Source of the DNA: Styela clava
Lineage: Eukaryota; Chordata; Ascidiacea; Stolidobranchia; Styelidae
Assembly (NCBI RefSeq): GCF_964204865.1
Contig: NC_135258.1
Location: 10,159,001 to 10,223,000 of the forward strand
Length of the DNA: 64,000 nt
Reading direction: 5' to 3'
A program made the translations under genes and the position numbers. The notes beneath the pieces are model-generated. The model saw only the letters and a list, made by a program, of their open reading frames with translations, searched no databases and had not been told where the DNA came from. This document shows positions 36,318-48,733 of this stretch, piece after piece. The first letter of the stretch is position 1. Each line of letters begins with the position of its first letter.

Positions 36318-39300
36318 CTATGCATTGAGTGACCCGGAGTCGATAGGTAGGGTTATTCCAGTAATATGGGGAGAAGAACACAAGAACAATATCCCATCTG
36401 CGATTGTATCTGGCTTCATGATTCCAAGAATATGAGTCTTTTCAAAATCTGCAATGCACTGTTGATACAAAATGAGAATTTGACGAAGCACCTAAACAAC
36501 TTGCACGAATAGGTGGTGGCCATGAGGTATTTTTAGAGTTGATTGCAGATACACAAATATGTAGTCGACGAAAGTCAGACAACCTTATTTGAAGCCTCCA
36601 AGTATTTCCTTTTGAAAATTGCACTTGCAAAAATACTTTAATTATTAAAAGCTTGTGGCTTAGAAAAAGTAAAATTTTGTCTAAAACGCTGGCGTTTGCT
36701 CGTTTAGTTTTATGAAAAATGATCGGCACCGACATTATAAATCTGAAATTCCGCCTGCCAATGATAAACAAAAGATGACGTCAGTTAGAAACAAGTCGGG
36801 ACAATAACACCATACGATTTAAGAAAATTATGACGCCATATTGCTATTTAAGAAACAAGAAATTTCTGGCATTGCAACCTCAGGTACACAACAGTTGTAT
36901 TAGATTTTAATTGAAATTTACGACTGTGGACAACTCTCGCACAAACTCCATTAAACTATTTACAATTGAACGTTCACGTAACTTGTGAATACATTGCATA
37001 CCTTGTCAACAACTTCCTTTGGTATATTCTGTCTTTCTAATATTCCAGTATCAACAAATCCTGGACTGAAATAGTAAAAATTGTTGGTACTCTGTACGTA
37101 GTATGTGTATCAGGTTAGGGTTAGGCCATGATTTCAGGTACAAATACTACGGGAATAAAATTATGGCCTAACCTTAACCTGGTACACAAAACACATAGTA
37201 TGTTCAGGTGTCCGCCATCTTGTTGCACATACAACGGGAACGCCAAAATGTTTAGTTTGATATTATACACACTCGTGACTTTTAGGTAAATAAACATTAT
37301 AATATAGACAAAACTTAAAAGGAGTTTTCATAGTTGTCCCATTTTTGCTGAGGTGAAAACCCAGAAATGCTGTAATACTCACTTAATATTGTTGACTCGA
37401 ACGCCGAAAGGGGCACACTCTAAAAATAAAGTGATTTAGCCATAAAATAGGAGTCATGCGCAATATATCCTAGATCAGGTGAGATATGGAGAGGATGCAA
37501 ACATATTTTGAAATTTATATGACTCTGATTATAAGAATTGTTTTGATCTGATAATCAGCATTTTATAACATTTTCAAAATTAGGTTTTAAGACTTGTCAG
37601 TAATTTCAATTAGGCAAGATTATGCTCATAGTCACATACATTTCTAAAGTGTATCAAACAATTAGAAGATTGTAGAATATGTTTTTACGCTCATGACTAA
37701 TCTACCAAAAATAAATATTAAATGGTGTATACTGTATACAATTACCAATTTTCATAGTAATTAGTTGTTTACGAAAGCATTTTCAGTATCAAAACAATAC
37801 AGTATATCTAAAATAAGCATAGCAATGACATAAGAATCTCATTAGACCTGCAGAAAACCCCTTAGCAAAATGATCCAACGCACATTTCAACATTCCATAA
37901 TGAACATTGTTCTGCCTTGGCCATATTTTCATACCAGACACACTCGACACGTTCACAACACAACCTGTAAAAAGGCATACAAAAACGAGTCAAAAAATTT
38001 CAAGACGATGCTTGATGCTTATTAATGAAATGGATTGTTCTGCCTTCTTTTGCATATGAGCGATGGGATATGAAATATTTTGAACCGATTATTATATTGA
38101 ATTATTTAAAACCGATTCCCTGAATCATTAATTCAATGATATAACAAAGTAAAGTAAAGCTCATAATACAGAACACTGTCATTCCCTGAATATTTTCGTA
38201 AAAATCGCTCGTAAGACGTTAGCAGTGATATTTGCACCACGGTCGTAACATCAGTTTCATTTTTACATTGTTTTTTTAAGACAGGCATTTGAATAATTTG
38301 CGATACATTTGTGCTTTTAACGAGTAAACATCCTGGACACGTATTCTCGGATTAATTGACAACATTATTAGGCATTGGTAAAAAAGAGCAGTGTTTCCCA
38401 TTTCCAATCCCTTGAATTTCACAAGAATTACCCACGGCTCTTGCTAACAAACAGAAACGATAAATTTGAGAAGGCGTATTTCAGGTTTTTGGGTATTGTT
38501 TCAATTCTAAGTTTTGCATAGAGCGCGCCAACACCGTTTCGTAAAATTGGAAATGTCAACCAAGGTAACAAATTATTGTGCGAAATTTTTCCCAAATTTG
38601 ACCGAGGAATCATTATTTGACTAATAGATTTGCCCTTTATTGCCTATTTGTTCAGTTATTATTTAAACTCAAAATAACATTCAGGAGTCACGCAATGACT
38701 TTGCAGGGTTTTTATTCACCATTTAATACGAAAATGAAACTTACACAATAGGAAAGTAAAATCTTAGAAAGGTCAACTATCGTCTTTATAAATATCCGCA
38801 TTCCGACGTCAGAAATGATAATATAGTCAGCTTAAACTTGGGACAGTTAATTTACAATCATTGGTTTTTACAATCAAAGATCAAAGCCGTCGTAAAAGAT
38901 AAAAATCAGAATAAAATCCCGAATTCACTTTCTAATAGCCGTCTTTAACATATGTCGCCTATATGAACGCATAGTTCTCCCAGGAATATAAAACCAAACG
39001 TTGCGTAAGAATTAATCCTGGTAAAAAAGGGAGGACGGGCGGAAATAGCTCACCAATATTAGGATGCCTAGCATTTTAGATGCCCATTGTATTTGTATTA
39101 AAAATATTCTATATTCGACAATTCGTTAAAAATATTCGAATTATTCGATTCGATAAAAATATTCTATTTTGCCAATCCTTGCGATCTGTAATCATGCCAG
39201 TAATCAGGCAAAAAACGCGTGGTAGCACAAACACTGAGGCAATGAAACTTAATAATAAAACCTTTATTAAATTTAGTAAATTCACGATTATTTCATATCT

Positions 39301-41605
39301 CGAACACAGAAACGGTTACTTGTCGGATAGTTTCTGCGGTCTGAAAAGTCGAATGAGTCTTTTCGACATAGTAAATGCTACGATCTTTGCCATCAAATTA
39401 TTCTCGGGCCTTGCACAAAATCCATATTGTGAAGAGATTCGTTCATCGGTGAAAATTGTTTATAACAACTTTAAACCTATTTAGTGTTTTTAGCAATAAT
39501 AATTAATCGTTGTAATGAAATACAATAATGTGAGGTGCTCCGAAGTTGGGTCTTGTGTACATTATTGTAAGAAAACAGTCATAATATCGGTAACTATTAA
39601 CCATCCATTTCAAATACAGGATATGTTATATTAACAAGAATAGATTTTCCCTTATCTGATCTTCTATGTTTTTATTATTTTATAGCTTAAATGGCTTCAA
39701 GAGTGGGAAATGTTCCTGTTTTGTGGTAGGTGTGCCGCTAATATTTAAATAGCCCAATAGTGTGCTGCGACATAAAAAATGTTGGGAACCACTGAACTAG
39801 AGGACTAAGAAGAAACATTCATTATATTAATAATATGATCGTTAGTTACCTTACCCTTTGTTTCCTTTAGGTGTGGCAAGGCATATTTGCATAGAAACAC
39901 GGGCGCTCGTAGATTAGTTCGATAAAGACTTTCAAAATCCTTAACTTCGAGCTGGAAATTAAAATAATAATATTTTCACACACATAATTAAAGGCCTTAA
40001 TGTGCTATGTAAAGGTTACGGACCCTTTACCTACGGACTACAAATGGACTGACAGTACCTTCTGAGAAGCTACCCAAAATCCGAACAAATTTAAGTAAGT
40101 CGATACTACTTGTTAGAATCTCTACAACAGTTAACGGAATTGAAAACATATCAAATTAGAGAGTTAACAAACAACTCAACAGAAATGAGCATAAACCATT
40201 TTTTTTATTTGGAAGCGGTGGAGTCAGATTTTGCCCCTTTTCACGTATTTTCACGCAAAACACTATTTTGAACTGCATATTTCCAAAAGTCGAGTATTGT
40301 CAAGTTTTGAATTGAAATTAGTGACAGATTGCAAACGTCAATCAACACTTTGTTATCCCGAAGGTGATAGTCATTAAAAGAGTCTGCGTAAAATATCCGA
40401 GCATTCATTTTTGTCGGTCGAAAGTCGATTATTAGAATATGCTGAAACAAATGGACTCGTTTTCCAAGGTATACTCAAATGTATTGAGATATACGCATTT
40501 AAGAGTGGATCTGCAAATAAACTTGTTAACTCAGTCGTTTCATCGTATTTTCATAGACTTAAATCCTCGATGAGTGAATACAATTCGTCAGACAGTCGTA
40601 AGAATGGCAACAATAACACAATTATAAGCTTACCTCGGCAATGGGTCCTCGCAGTGTTCGACCTGCGTTGTTGATAAGTACGTCGATTGCGGAATATTTT
40701 TCTATTGTTTTATTGATGATATTTTCAATATTTGAGAATTCAGATAAGTCTTCCGCAATTTCAAGAACCTTAAAAAATTAAGTAGAATAATAATCATTCA
40801 GAGGTATGATTCGTGTCACTCCAAACCTTAAGAATGTGATTGCGGTATAGAACCTAGTTACTTGCGTTGGGAATATAATAATGGCAAATCGGAGCCGGCG
40901 TATTAACAATTGTCCTGAATTCGCTTATAAAATTGTGTTATTGTAAAATAGGTGGTTGTTGTACCTATTTTCCCGAATAGTCGAGTCAATACTTGGGAAA
41001 TAATTTCCCCTGATCACGATGACTTGAACTACTCGATTTTCCCATGTATACGACAAATTGTTTACCTTTTATGGGCACTAAACGATTGCTTTATTCTACG
41101 AACGCATCTTAGCCAAACAACGCTACGATTTAGTCAATTCTAGACCGTGCAACATAAAGTTAAAATCATATTTGCTTCCCCAATCAATTGGACAGTATAG
41201 GTTCGATTACTCCGGGTCAGGGACATTAGGTTGACTTGGAATATTTTACTTAATCTTTAAACTGTCTAGAAATCTGGTTTTTAATCTACCTCAGCTCCAT
41301 GTTCTTTACATATGTTGGAAGTTTCACCCAGTCTTTCTATATTTCTTCCACATATTGCCAACCTGGCCCCCTCTTTTGCAAATGCTATAGCCGTGGCAGC
41401 TCCTATTCCACTGGAAGCTCCTATTGTAAAAATACAATGTGTAGACAAGCCATATTACAGTGTTACAAACAACCTTATTGCTTGAACCCTGCATATGTAC
41501 GCGAAGGCAACATAAATGCTCAATAACAGTTCTGATTGGCTATGAAAGATGAATAACTTGTAACTTGCCTGTAACAATTACAACTTTTGAGCAGAACCGC
41601 TTCAT
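36318..41605 (-). CDS. Short-chain dehydrogenase/reductase (SDR), 252 aa, 8 exons
   Basis: Exons: 41569-41605 (ATG), 41290-41420, 40634-40768, 39855-39951, 37848-37964, 37383-37419, 37002-37065, 36318-36458 (TAG). They sum to 759 nt with every phase consistent. Classical SDR motifs are present: cofactor loop TGASSGIG (about 13-20), CGRN, LINNAG, the serine in NVSSVSG, the catalytic YxxxK as YGMLK, GVRVNNINPGFVDTG, and the C-terminal block LFLCSSPHITGITLPIDSGS. The fold uses NAD(P)(H) to oxidise or reduce alcohols and carbonyls. CGRN after the second strand fits NADPH preference; the substrate cannot be told. Intron 1 has a GC donor (G|gcaagt) and exon 5 a weak gtctaa donor. Introns hold a MITE (37086-37244) and a hAT element (38389-39794). 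Exons 1-2 and the last exon recur as broken inverted copies at 46.4, 53.6 and 61.1 kb. Confidence 0.93.
37086..37244. mobile_element. MITE of the GGTACTCC family in an SDR intron
   Basis: Left end GGTACTCTGTACGTAGTATG, right end ACGGGAACGCC, flanks aaattgtt and aaaatgtt (7 of 8). It contains the inverted pair GTTAGGGTTAGGCCATGATT and AATTATGGCCTAACCTTAAC. Located between SDR exons 6 and 7. Confidence 0.75.
38389..39794. mobile_element. hAT-like non-autonomous element in SDR intron 4
   Basis: Left end CAGTGTTTCCCATTT, right end GGGAACCACTG (reverse complement CAGTGGTTCCC). Flanks aaaaagag and aactagag match at 6 of 8. The right end has GTGTGCTGCGAC, a GTGTGCCGC-type motif common in hAT termini. 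The 134-aa open frame inside shows no transposase motif. About 1.4 kb. Confidence 0.65.
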
Positions 41606-42239
41606 ACTGAATGTACAGGCAATAAATACGAAAAAGTTTGCAAGCTTGCCCTCCGCACTAGTCTAATTTCGTTATGGTTCAATGCATAAGTTTTGTAGAC
41701 TGAACGAGGCTTCTCGAAGTGTCAATAATCGCGATAGCCAATCCAGGCATCTGAGTATCAAATTACTGTGACCACCCGCTTTAGTTCGGTATAGCGTTTT
41801 GTATATATACTAAAACATACGAATAGAGTCTATAAAACTGCTGGAACTATTGAAAATTGAAATATTTTAAATTAATTCGAGGTATTTCGAATCGCGGGTA
41901 TGATAGGGCGAATGCAGTAGACATTCTGGGCTTCGACACATCAGACACGCGTGGGTGACATTTATGGATGTACAGTTTGCAGTTTTTAAGACTAACCAAA
42001 CAACTGTTTTGCGTACGAGTTGTTGCCGATATCTCATTAGATGTGATTGCAGAGACACGTGTATTCGACGGAAGTTACAAGTTAGAAATCTTTATTTCAA
42101 GTTCCTGAATATTTCTTTTTTTAAACTTCCCTTACAAAAATAGGTATTTCGAATTCAGTTTAAAAAATTTGATTAGAGCTTCTTACGCCTGACTGGTCAT
42201 GTTTACGGAAATAAACAAGGAAATCGATGCCCGAGGAAA

Positions 42240-42696
42240 TATCTAAAAAGATAAGAAGCTATTAGCTACTGCTAAGCAATGGATGTTTCACCGAACTTCG
42301 ATCCCAGGAAAATTCTTCCTGTACTTTACCATTGCAAAATTTTTGATGCTCAATTTTGTGGTTTCGCGAGTTGATGCCTATAAACTGGTTTACGTGTTTC
42401 AAAAAAACATTTGGATTGAAAATATTCAACCACCTGGCATTTAAAAGTGCCACTAGGAAAGTTTAGCCTAGTCTATCAGGATATTTTTGCACTAATTTTT
42501 GATTACTGTAATTAAACTGAAACTTCTATGAAAATGAAATAATCATTGAGCTATTTGATTCATACTTATATTTCGGAAACACAAATAAAAACTGACAAAT
42601 AATAGCACGCAAAACCAGGGAAACGAAGCAATGTTCACAACCATTCCTGAAAATGTGTCTGACTAATGAAAGTGAGTGAGAGGCAGCTAAAATGTC
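42240..42696. repeat. Left part of duplicated unit A, non-coding
   Basis: Aligns with 54340-54784 of unit C: AAGCTATTAGCTA, AAGCAATGGATGTTTC, CTTTACCATTGCAAAATTTT, AAAATATTCAACCACCT and GAAAGTGAGTGAGAGGC occur in order in both. Unit B lacks this part. No protein is recognisable in it. Confidence 0.7.
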
Positions 42697-42880
42697 GGTA
42701 CTCCCGAAGTAAGACCATAATTTGATCTCAATTTTTCGTTAATTTAGTTCTATTACGAGTTCGGAGACTAGCCAAGTGACTCCCGTAGTATTTGTACCGG
42801 AAATTATAGCCTAATCCTAACCTGGTACACATACTACGTTCCGGTGCCCGGCATTCTGGTTCACATACTTCGGAAGTACC
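42697..42880. mobile_element. MITE of the GGTACTCC family (unit A copy)
   Basis: Ends GGTACTCCCGAAGTAAG and CATACTTCGGAAGTACC, with internal TTCTATTACGAGTTCGGAGA and CCTAACCTGGTACACATACT. It sits at the same place as 54785-54961 in unit C, so it was present before that duplication. Flanks aaaatgtc and gaaatttt are themselves near-complementary. Confidence 0.8.
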
Positions 42881-43422
42881 GAAATTTTCATCGTTACGTC
42901 CCTTTTTACAGCTTGCTGATTAGCCAATATTACGGAACTGAATAAGAAAGTTCGTGTTCGGGGAAACGTCCATATAGGCTATGGTTGCACACTAAATATT
43001 GTAATCCATATGATTTTAAATAAAAAAACAATAGAATAGACATAAAAAGCCATAACGCCAAACTGGAATTCTGACACCAAACGTGTTACCAGAATTGTTA
43101 AATTTGGCGTTAAAAAAGTCAATATGGCAATCCTACATATGCTCAAATGACCCAAGATGAAATGAAAACGTGTTACACAATAGTTTTCATGTTGAAAGTG
43201 TACGAAACAACGTGAGAGAGTATAGTCGTGATATATTATCGTTCTGAGCCTTACTTTGGGCTTTTGTTATTACAAAAATTAAAGTAGATTTCTTGATTCA
43301 TAAAAATTGGCATATTTCGAAGTCTTTAATATATTTGGGTATAATCGATCATAAGTGGAGATCGATTCATTAAATTTTATACAAAGTTAATCATTACTGG
43401 AATAATGGTTTATGAAAAATTA

Positions 43423-45129
43423 TTATTCATTCATTTTCTTAATTAGGTCTCGCTTTGATCTGAGACGACTTTCAACTCCGCCTATAAACTTTTTCTCTTG
43501 TTCGTCGCCCCTCCAATCTTTAACTTTACGGTAGCATTCCAGAGCTACTACGTAATTTTTCTCCGATTCAATGTGGTTGCCGTCTAGGCCGTAAGCTATT
43601 GCTTTATTATTCCACAAATGACCATAAATACGATATTCCTGAGCACCTTCACCAAACTTTTTCTTCATGAAATCAATTCCAATATTGCAATAGTCTATTT
43701 CTTTTTTATATTCTTCGAGAGCACCATACATAGCTGCGATTAAGTTTATACCATATGCCTCTTGAGTGAGTTTCAAAGTTGGTTCAATATCGCGAAAACT
43801 TTGCACGACTGTAAAAAGCTCTAGCAGTATTTCCACCCCAAAATCTTTGGCGATAGCATGCATTTCCTTCCCCTTCTTTTTCATCGAAATTATGATATCG
43901 TAAACTTTCACAGCTCTCTCTCCGTGGAACCTTACAATAGCCACGTCGGGACTCAACTCTATCTTGTACAGTTTAGCCGAACAGAGAATTAAAATTAGAG
44001 CACGAATATATTGGGAATTATCAATATAACTGTTAATCACTTTGTTGACGTCACTCAATTTCGGTCGGTGTGATGACGTCAACATCGTTTCAAGTTCGAT
44101 GATTCTCTTTGTTGCATTCATATTCCGATGAAGTCGGATATAGCATTCTGCCAACATTAGTTGTTGAGTTATGGTCAAAGGTAATTTCTCAAGCATTGAT
44201 GCCGCTTCATGAAATTTTGAGTTTTGAATCAAGTTTCTTGCGGGCTCTGAACAATAAAAGTATTAACGCCAAATAAGATGGAATTATGTTGACAAAGAAC
44301 TCAGTAATTTGCAACTTAGTCACGTTATAAGAATAACTTCGGTATAATGGGAAATTCAAATAGGAATGGCCATTTTCAAATACCTAATGATTTCAGAATC
44401 AAATCGAATATTTTTTTTCCGAATCGGATCTCGAATGCTCGGAAGATATGTTGATGTGTATTTATTATAATGGGTCCTCCAGTTACATAAATTAGTCTAA
44501 CCCTAACATGTAGGTATAAGCTGTGACAGATGTGTCATTTAACATGGACTGCCATACGAAACTTCAAAGTAATCACTCTTCGGGGACCAACAAGTCAAGA
44601 GATTTCCATAAATCAATACCAAGTTTAATTAATGTTTGACGAAATATTAAGGAAATATTTCAAACGTGATTTAATATGATTAGCGTTAAACATACCCAAC
44701 ATTATATTCTGAGCATCGGGCGACAGACTCGTAGCTCCGTTCATTTCAGCAGCGAGATGTGAATTCGGTTGAACTTCGGTGTAAGGCGGTGGTGAATCTA
44801 TAAATAGAAGAACTTGTTTATTTTTATTTTGTACTTTTAAGTAATAACTGAATGAATACTGATTTCATTATAGTGAATAGAAATTGCTGCCAAAAGGTTG
44901 GTGAGGTAGTATTGACGCAAGCATCAGTTTCGATATTTATATTTCTAGAAAAGCCCATACCAAAAGTAACATGATATGTTTTCATTCGTTTGACTATCCG
45001 AAAAGATCCCATGGTATACAGAATAATATGACATATACCTTGATAATCTCCGACATCGTCTACTATGCCAGAATATAATTCTTGTTCAGTAGGAGCAGAC
45101 GGCTCAAGATTCATCTCTTTCTTTGACAT
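43423..45129 (-). CDS. TPR-like helical protein with PSAP and PPPY motifs, copy A (338 aa)
   Basis: Family not recognised. Exons: 45039-45129 (ATG), 44696-44797 and 43423-44246 (TAA), with phases matching. The N-terminus MSKKEMNLEPSAPTEQELYS has PSAP at residues 10-13; across the first junction comes SPPPYTEV, with PPPY at 33-36. These are the two short motifs that recruit TSG101 (ESCRT-I) and WW-domain NEDD4-type ligases, and they occur together in adaptors such as LITAF. The rest, about 270 residues, is alpha-helical. It has pairs such as QQLMLAECYIRLHRNMNATK and AIAYGLDGNHIESEKNYVVA that look like tetratricopeptide helices (W/A/Y spacing), and a basic C-terminus. No membrane segment or signal peptide. 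A role in ubiquitin/ESCRT-linked trafficking is inference from the motifs only. Followed by copies B and C in the same orientation. Confidence 0.8.
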
Positions 45130-45360
45130 TTCCTATTTCTTGTGACAATTGGTTTCGAGACAAACTTTCAACTCAGCTATATTGCTATATTACAAGCTAT
45201 ACGCCGTCATTTAACAATTGCAGTTTAAATATATATATATATACCTTTTCTAAAATGCACCATCATAATTCATATGACACTCACGTGATGCGCAGCGTAA
45301 ATATTTGGCGTACAAACATGCGCTATTACCCATGTATGAGCCAATAGACTTTCAATAATT
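45130..45360 (-). promoter_or_regulatory. Conserved 5' flank of the TPR-like gene, copy A
   Basis: The three copies share this block upstream of the ATG: AATTGCAGTTTAAATATATA (TATA-rich), then ATAATTCATATGACACTCA, an E-box-like hexamer within CACTCACGTGATGCGC (CACGTG here, CAGGTG in copy B, CATGTG in C), AACGTAAATATTTGGCG-like and GCGCTATTACCCA. Conservation may simply reflect the recent duplication, so promoter function is a guess. Confidence 0.35.
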
Positions 45361-46358
45361 TCTTCGCGTTTCGAATATATTTGAACCCGGTCCATTGTCA
45401 TATTTAGGCTAGAGTACAAAAAAGTTTTCCTGACTGATAAAGAAAACAGCTGCTGATTTCTTAACGAAGGAAATGAAACGACTTCGATTTTTTGAGTTCC
45501 ATATTCTGTGTTCGTGAGGCTGGGAACGATGCGCAATCATCACGGGTTAAATCTTTAAGATATAATAATCACATGCCATGTAATCTCATGTTTACCACGC
45601 GCTTTCGTTTGAGAAATTCCCCACGATCTTTTTTTAGTTGCTTGTTGGTGAATTACTGGGATTTTTGACACAGAGTTCCATGTATTATCCGGCGGAATGT
45701 GTACATGATGGCTTAAGCTGTGTAGTTACACCATGCGCTATCTATTTGCATCTCCGTTTGTGTGTATCTGCAAATTGTAAAACTTGAAAGTCTTTCAAAC
45801 TCAGTTTTACCTTTGCGTGTGACTTGTGAATATAGTTTTGCGCCTGTCAGTAAAATTTCAGGCTTATGTCTCGCATCATGGAAACACATTATGGGTTCAA
45901 TACATCACAATACATACGGCTATAACTCAGAAAATTACATAGTAAGTACAGATCCGTTGTCGCCATTTTCGTTCCGTGTTGTTTTTCCGTGTTCGTCCAT
46001 ATAACGTCACCGACGCGTGTCTGATGTGTCGAAGCCTCATAATGTCTACTGCTGTCGAGGATTCGAAATAACCCGTAGGTTATATTATAATTTGAAATTT
46101 TAATAGTAGTAGCAGTATTATAGACTCTATCCGTAGGTTCTAGTATGTCTACGAAATTCTATAACAAACTAAATCGGAAGGCCACGGTAATTTGATACAG
46201 TACACTAATGCCTATATTGGTTTACATTGGCTATTGCGTATACTGTATTGACATATCGGGAAGCCTCGTTAAGTATAAAAAACTTGTGCGTTGAACCATA
46301 ACGAAATTTGACTGGCAAGCTTGCAAACTTTTTTGGAGTTGTTGCACTGACTTTCAGA

Positions 46359-46516
46359 ATGAAACGGTTCTGCTCGAAAGTTGTAATTATTACAGACAAG
46401 TTACAAGTAGTCATTCATTGCTCGCAGGACTGTTGTTGCGCATTTATGTTACCTTTGCCCATATATGCAGGTCTCAATCAGGTGCTTCTAGTGGAATAGG
46501 AGCTGCCACGGCAATT
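46359..46516 (+). pseudogene. SDR pseudogene 1: exon 1 and truncated exon 2
   Basis: 46359-46395 matches SDR exon 1 (start ATGAAACGGTTCTGCTCGAA), but its splice donor is changed from gcaagt to acaagt. 46482-46516 matches the start of exon 2 (GCTTCTAGTGGAATAGGAGC). It then breaks off at GCAATTTTTACG into sequence homologous to the 3' flank of the TPR-like genes (compare 42893). The upstream flank 45980-46350 is homologous, inverted, to 41606-41960 of the intact gene. Nothing else of the SDR gene follows. Confidence 0.85.
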
Positions 46517-47116
46517 TTTACGTCACTTTTTACCGATTGCTGATTATCCAATATTACTGAAGTGAATAAGAACTTTCATGTTCGGGGACACGTTCATAGG
46601 CTATTGTTGAACACTAAATATTCTAATCTATACGAGTCTAAATAAATAAACAATTGAATAGACATAAAGAGCCCACAAAAAACCATAACGTCAAACTGGA
46701 ATTCTGACGCCAAACGTGTTACCAGAATTGTTACATTTGGCCACAAAAAAGCCAATATGACAACCCTGCTCACAACGACCTAATCACGCACACAGGGTTC
46801 ATTTGAGTTTGCTCATCTACCAGGACATATGCTCAAATGAACCAGGATGAAATGAGAAAAGTGTTACACAATAGTTTATATGTTAATAGTGTAAGAAACA
46901 ACATGAAAGAGTAAAGCCTTAAAATATTATCGTTCTAAGCTTTGCTTTGGGCTTTGTTATTAACAAAATCAAATTAGATTTTTTGATTCATAAAAATTGG
47001 TTTATTTTGAAGTCTTAACTATATTTGGTTTTAATTGATGATCATAATTGGAGATCGATTCATTAAATTTTATACAAAGTAAATCATTGATGGAATAATG
47101 GTTTATGAAAAAAATA

Positions 47117-48733
47117 TTATTCATTCATTTTCTTAATTAGGTCTCGCTTTGATCTGAGACGACTTTCAACTCCGCCTATGAACTTTTTCTCTTGTTCGTC
47201 GCCCCTCCAATCTTCAACTTTACGGTAGCATTCCAGAGCTACTACGTAATTTTTCTCCGATTCAATGTGGTTGCCGTCTAGGCCGTAAGCTATTGCTTTA
47301 TTATTCCAAAAATGACCATAAACACGATATTTCTGAGCACCTCCACCAAACTTTTTCTTCATGAAATCAATTCCAATATTGCAATAGTCTATTTCTTTTT
47401 CATATTCTTCGAGAGCACCATACATAGCTGCAATTAAGTTTATACCATATGCCTCTTGAGTGAGTTTCAAAGTTGGTTCAATATCGCGAAAATTTTGCAC
47501 GACTGAAAAAAGCTCTAGCAGTATTTCTACCCCAAAATCTTTGGCGATAGCATGCATTTCCTTCCCCTTCTTTTTCATCGAAATTATGATATCGTAAACT
47601 TTCACAGCTCTCTCTCCGTGGAACCTTACAATAGCCACATCGGGACTCAACTCTATCTTATACAGTTTAGCCGAACAGAGAATTAAAATTAAAGCACGAA
47701 TATATTGGGAATTAGCAATATAACTGTTAATCACTTTGTTGACGTCACTCAATTTCGGTCGGTGTGATGAAGTCAACATCGTTTCAAGTTCGATGATTCT
47801 CTTTGTTGCATTCATATTCCGATGAAGTCGGATATAGCATTCTGCCAACATGAGTTGTTGAGTTATGGTCAAAGGTAATTTCTCAAGCATTGATGCCGCT
47901 TCATGAAATTTTGAGTTTTGGATCAAGTTTCTTGCAGGCTCTGAACAATAAAAGAACTACCGTCAAACAAACTGGTATTATGTTGAGGAAGAACTCAGTA
48001 ATTTGCAACTTACTCACGTTATAAGAATAGGTTCCGTATAATGGGAAATTCAAATAGGACTGAGCATTCTCAAATACCTCATGATTTCAGAATCAAAACG
48101 AATATTTTTTTTCGAATCGGATCTCGAATGCTCGGAAGATATGTTGATGTGTATTTTTTTTATTGTAATGGGTCCTACAGATACATAAATTAGTCTAACA
48201 CTAACATGTAGGTATAAGCTTGTGACAGATGTGTCATTTAACATGGACTGGCATACGAAAATTCAAAGTAATCACTCTTCGATAATCACAAGTCAAGAGA
48301 TTTCCATAAAGCATTACCAAGTTTAATTAATGCTTGACGAAATATGAAGAAAATATTTCAAACGTGGTTTAATATGAGTAGTGTTATACATACCCAACAT
48401 CATATTCTGAGCTTCGGGCGATAGACTCATAGTTCTGTTCATTTCAGCAGCGAGATGTGGTTGAACTTCGGTGTAAGGCGGTGGTGAATCTATTAATAGA
48501 AGAACTTGTTTATTTTATTTTGTACTTTTAAGTAATAACTGAATGAATACTGATTTCATGATAGTGAATAGAAATTGCTGCCAAAAGGTTGGTGAGGTAG
48601 TATTTACGCAAGCCATAGTATACAAAATATTATGACATATACCTTGATAATCTCCGACATCTTGTACCATGCCAGAACATAATTCTTGTTCAGTAGGAGC
48701 AGACGGCTCGAGATTCATCCCTTTCTTTGACAT
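47117..48733 (-). CDS. TPR-like helical protein with PSAP and PPPY motifs, copy B (336 aa)
   Basis: Exons: 48643-48733 (ATG), 48394-48489, 47117-47940. Same three-exon structure as copy A. In the main exon I count about 9 amino-acid differences from A in 269 residues (for example D/A in SYIDNSQ/SYIANSQ, and a KKF..GGGAQKY stretch). The exon 2 protein lacks two residues (NS) after EVQP. PSAP (10-13) and PPPY (33-36) are kept. All splice sites and the reading frame are intact, so it is probably an active gene. Function unknown; a scaffold or adaptor role is inferred from motifs only. Confidence 0.8.

Noticed and set aside
36442-36771. 109-codon minus-strand frame
   Set aside because: It overlaps the start of SDR exon 8 in another frame and otherwise covers intron; no family resemblance.
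39080-39484. 134-codon plus-strand frame
   Set aside because: It lies inside the 38389-39794 hAT-like element but shows none of the hAT transposase motifs. Kept as part of the element only.
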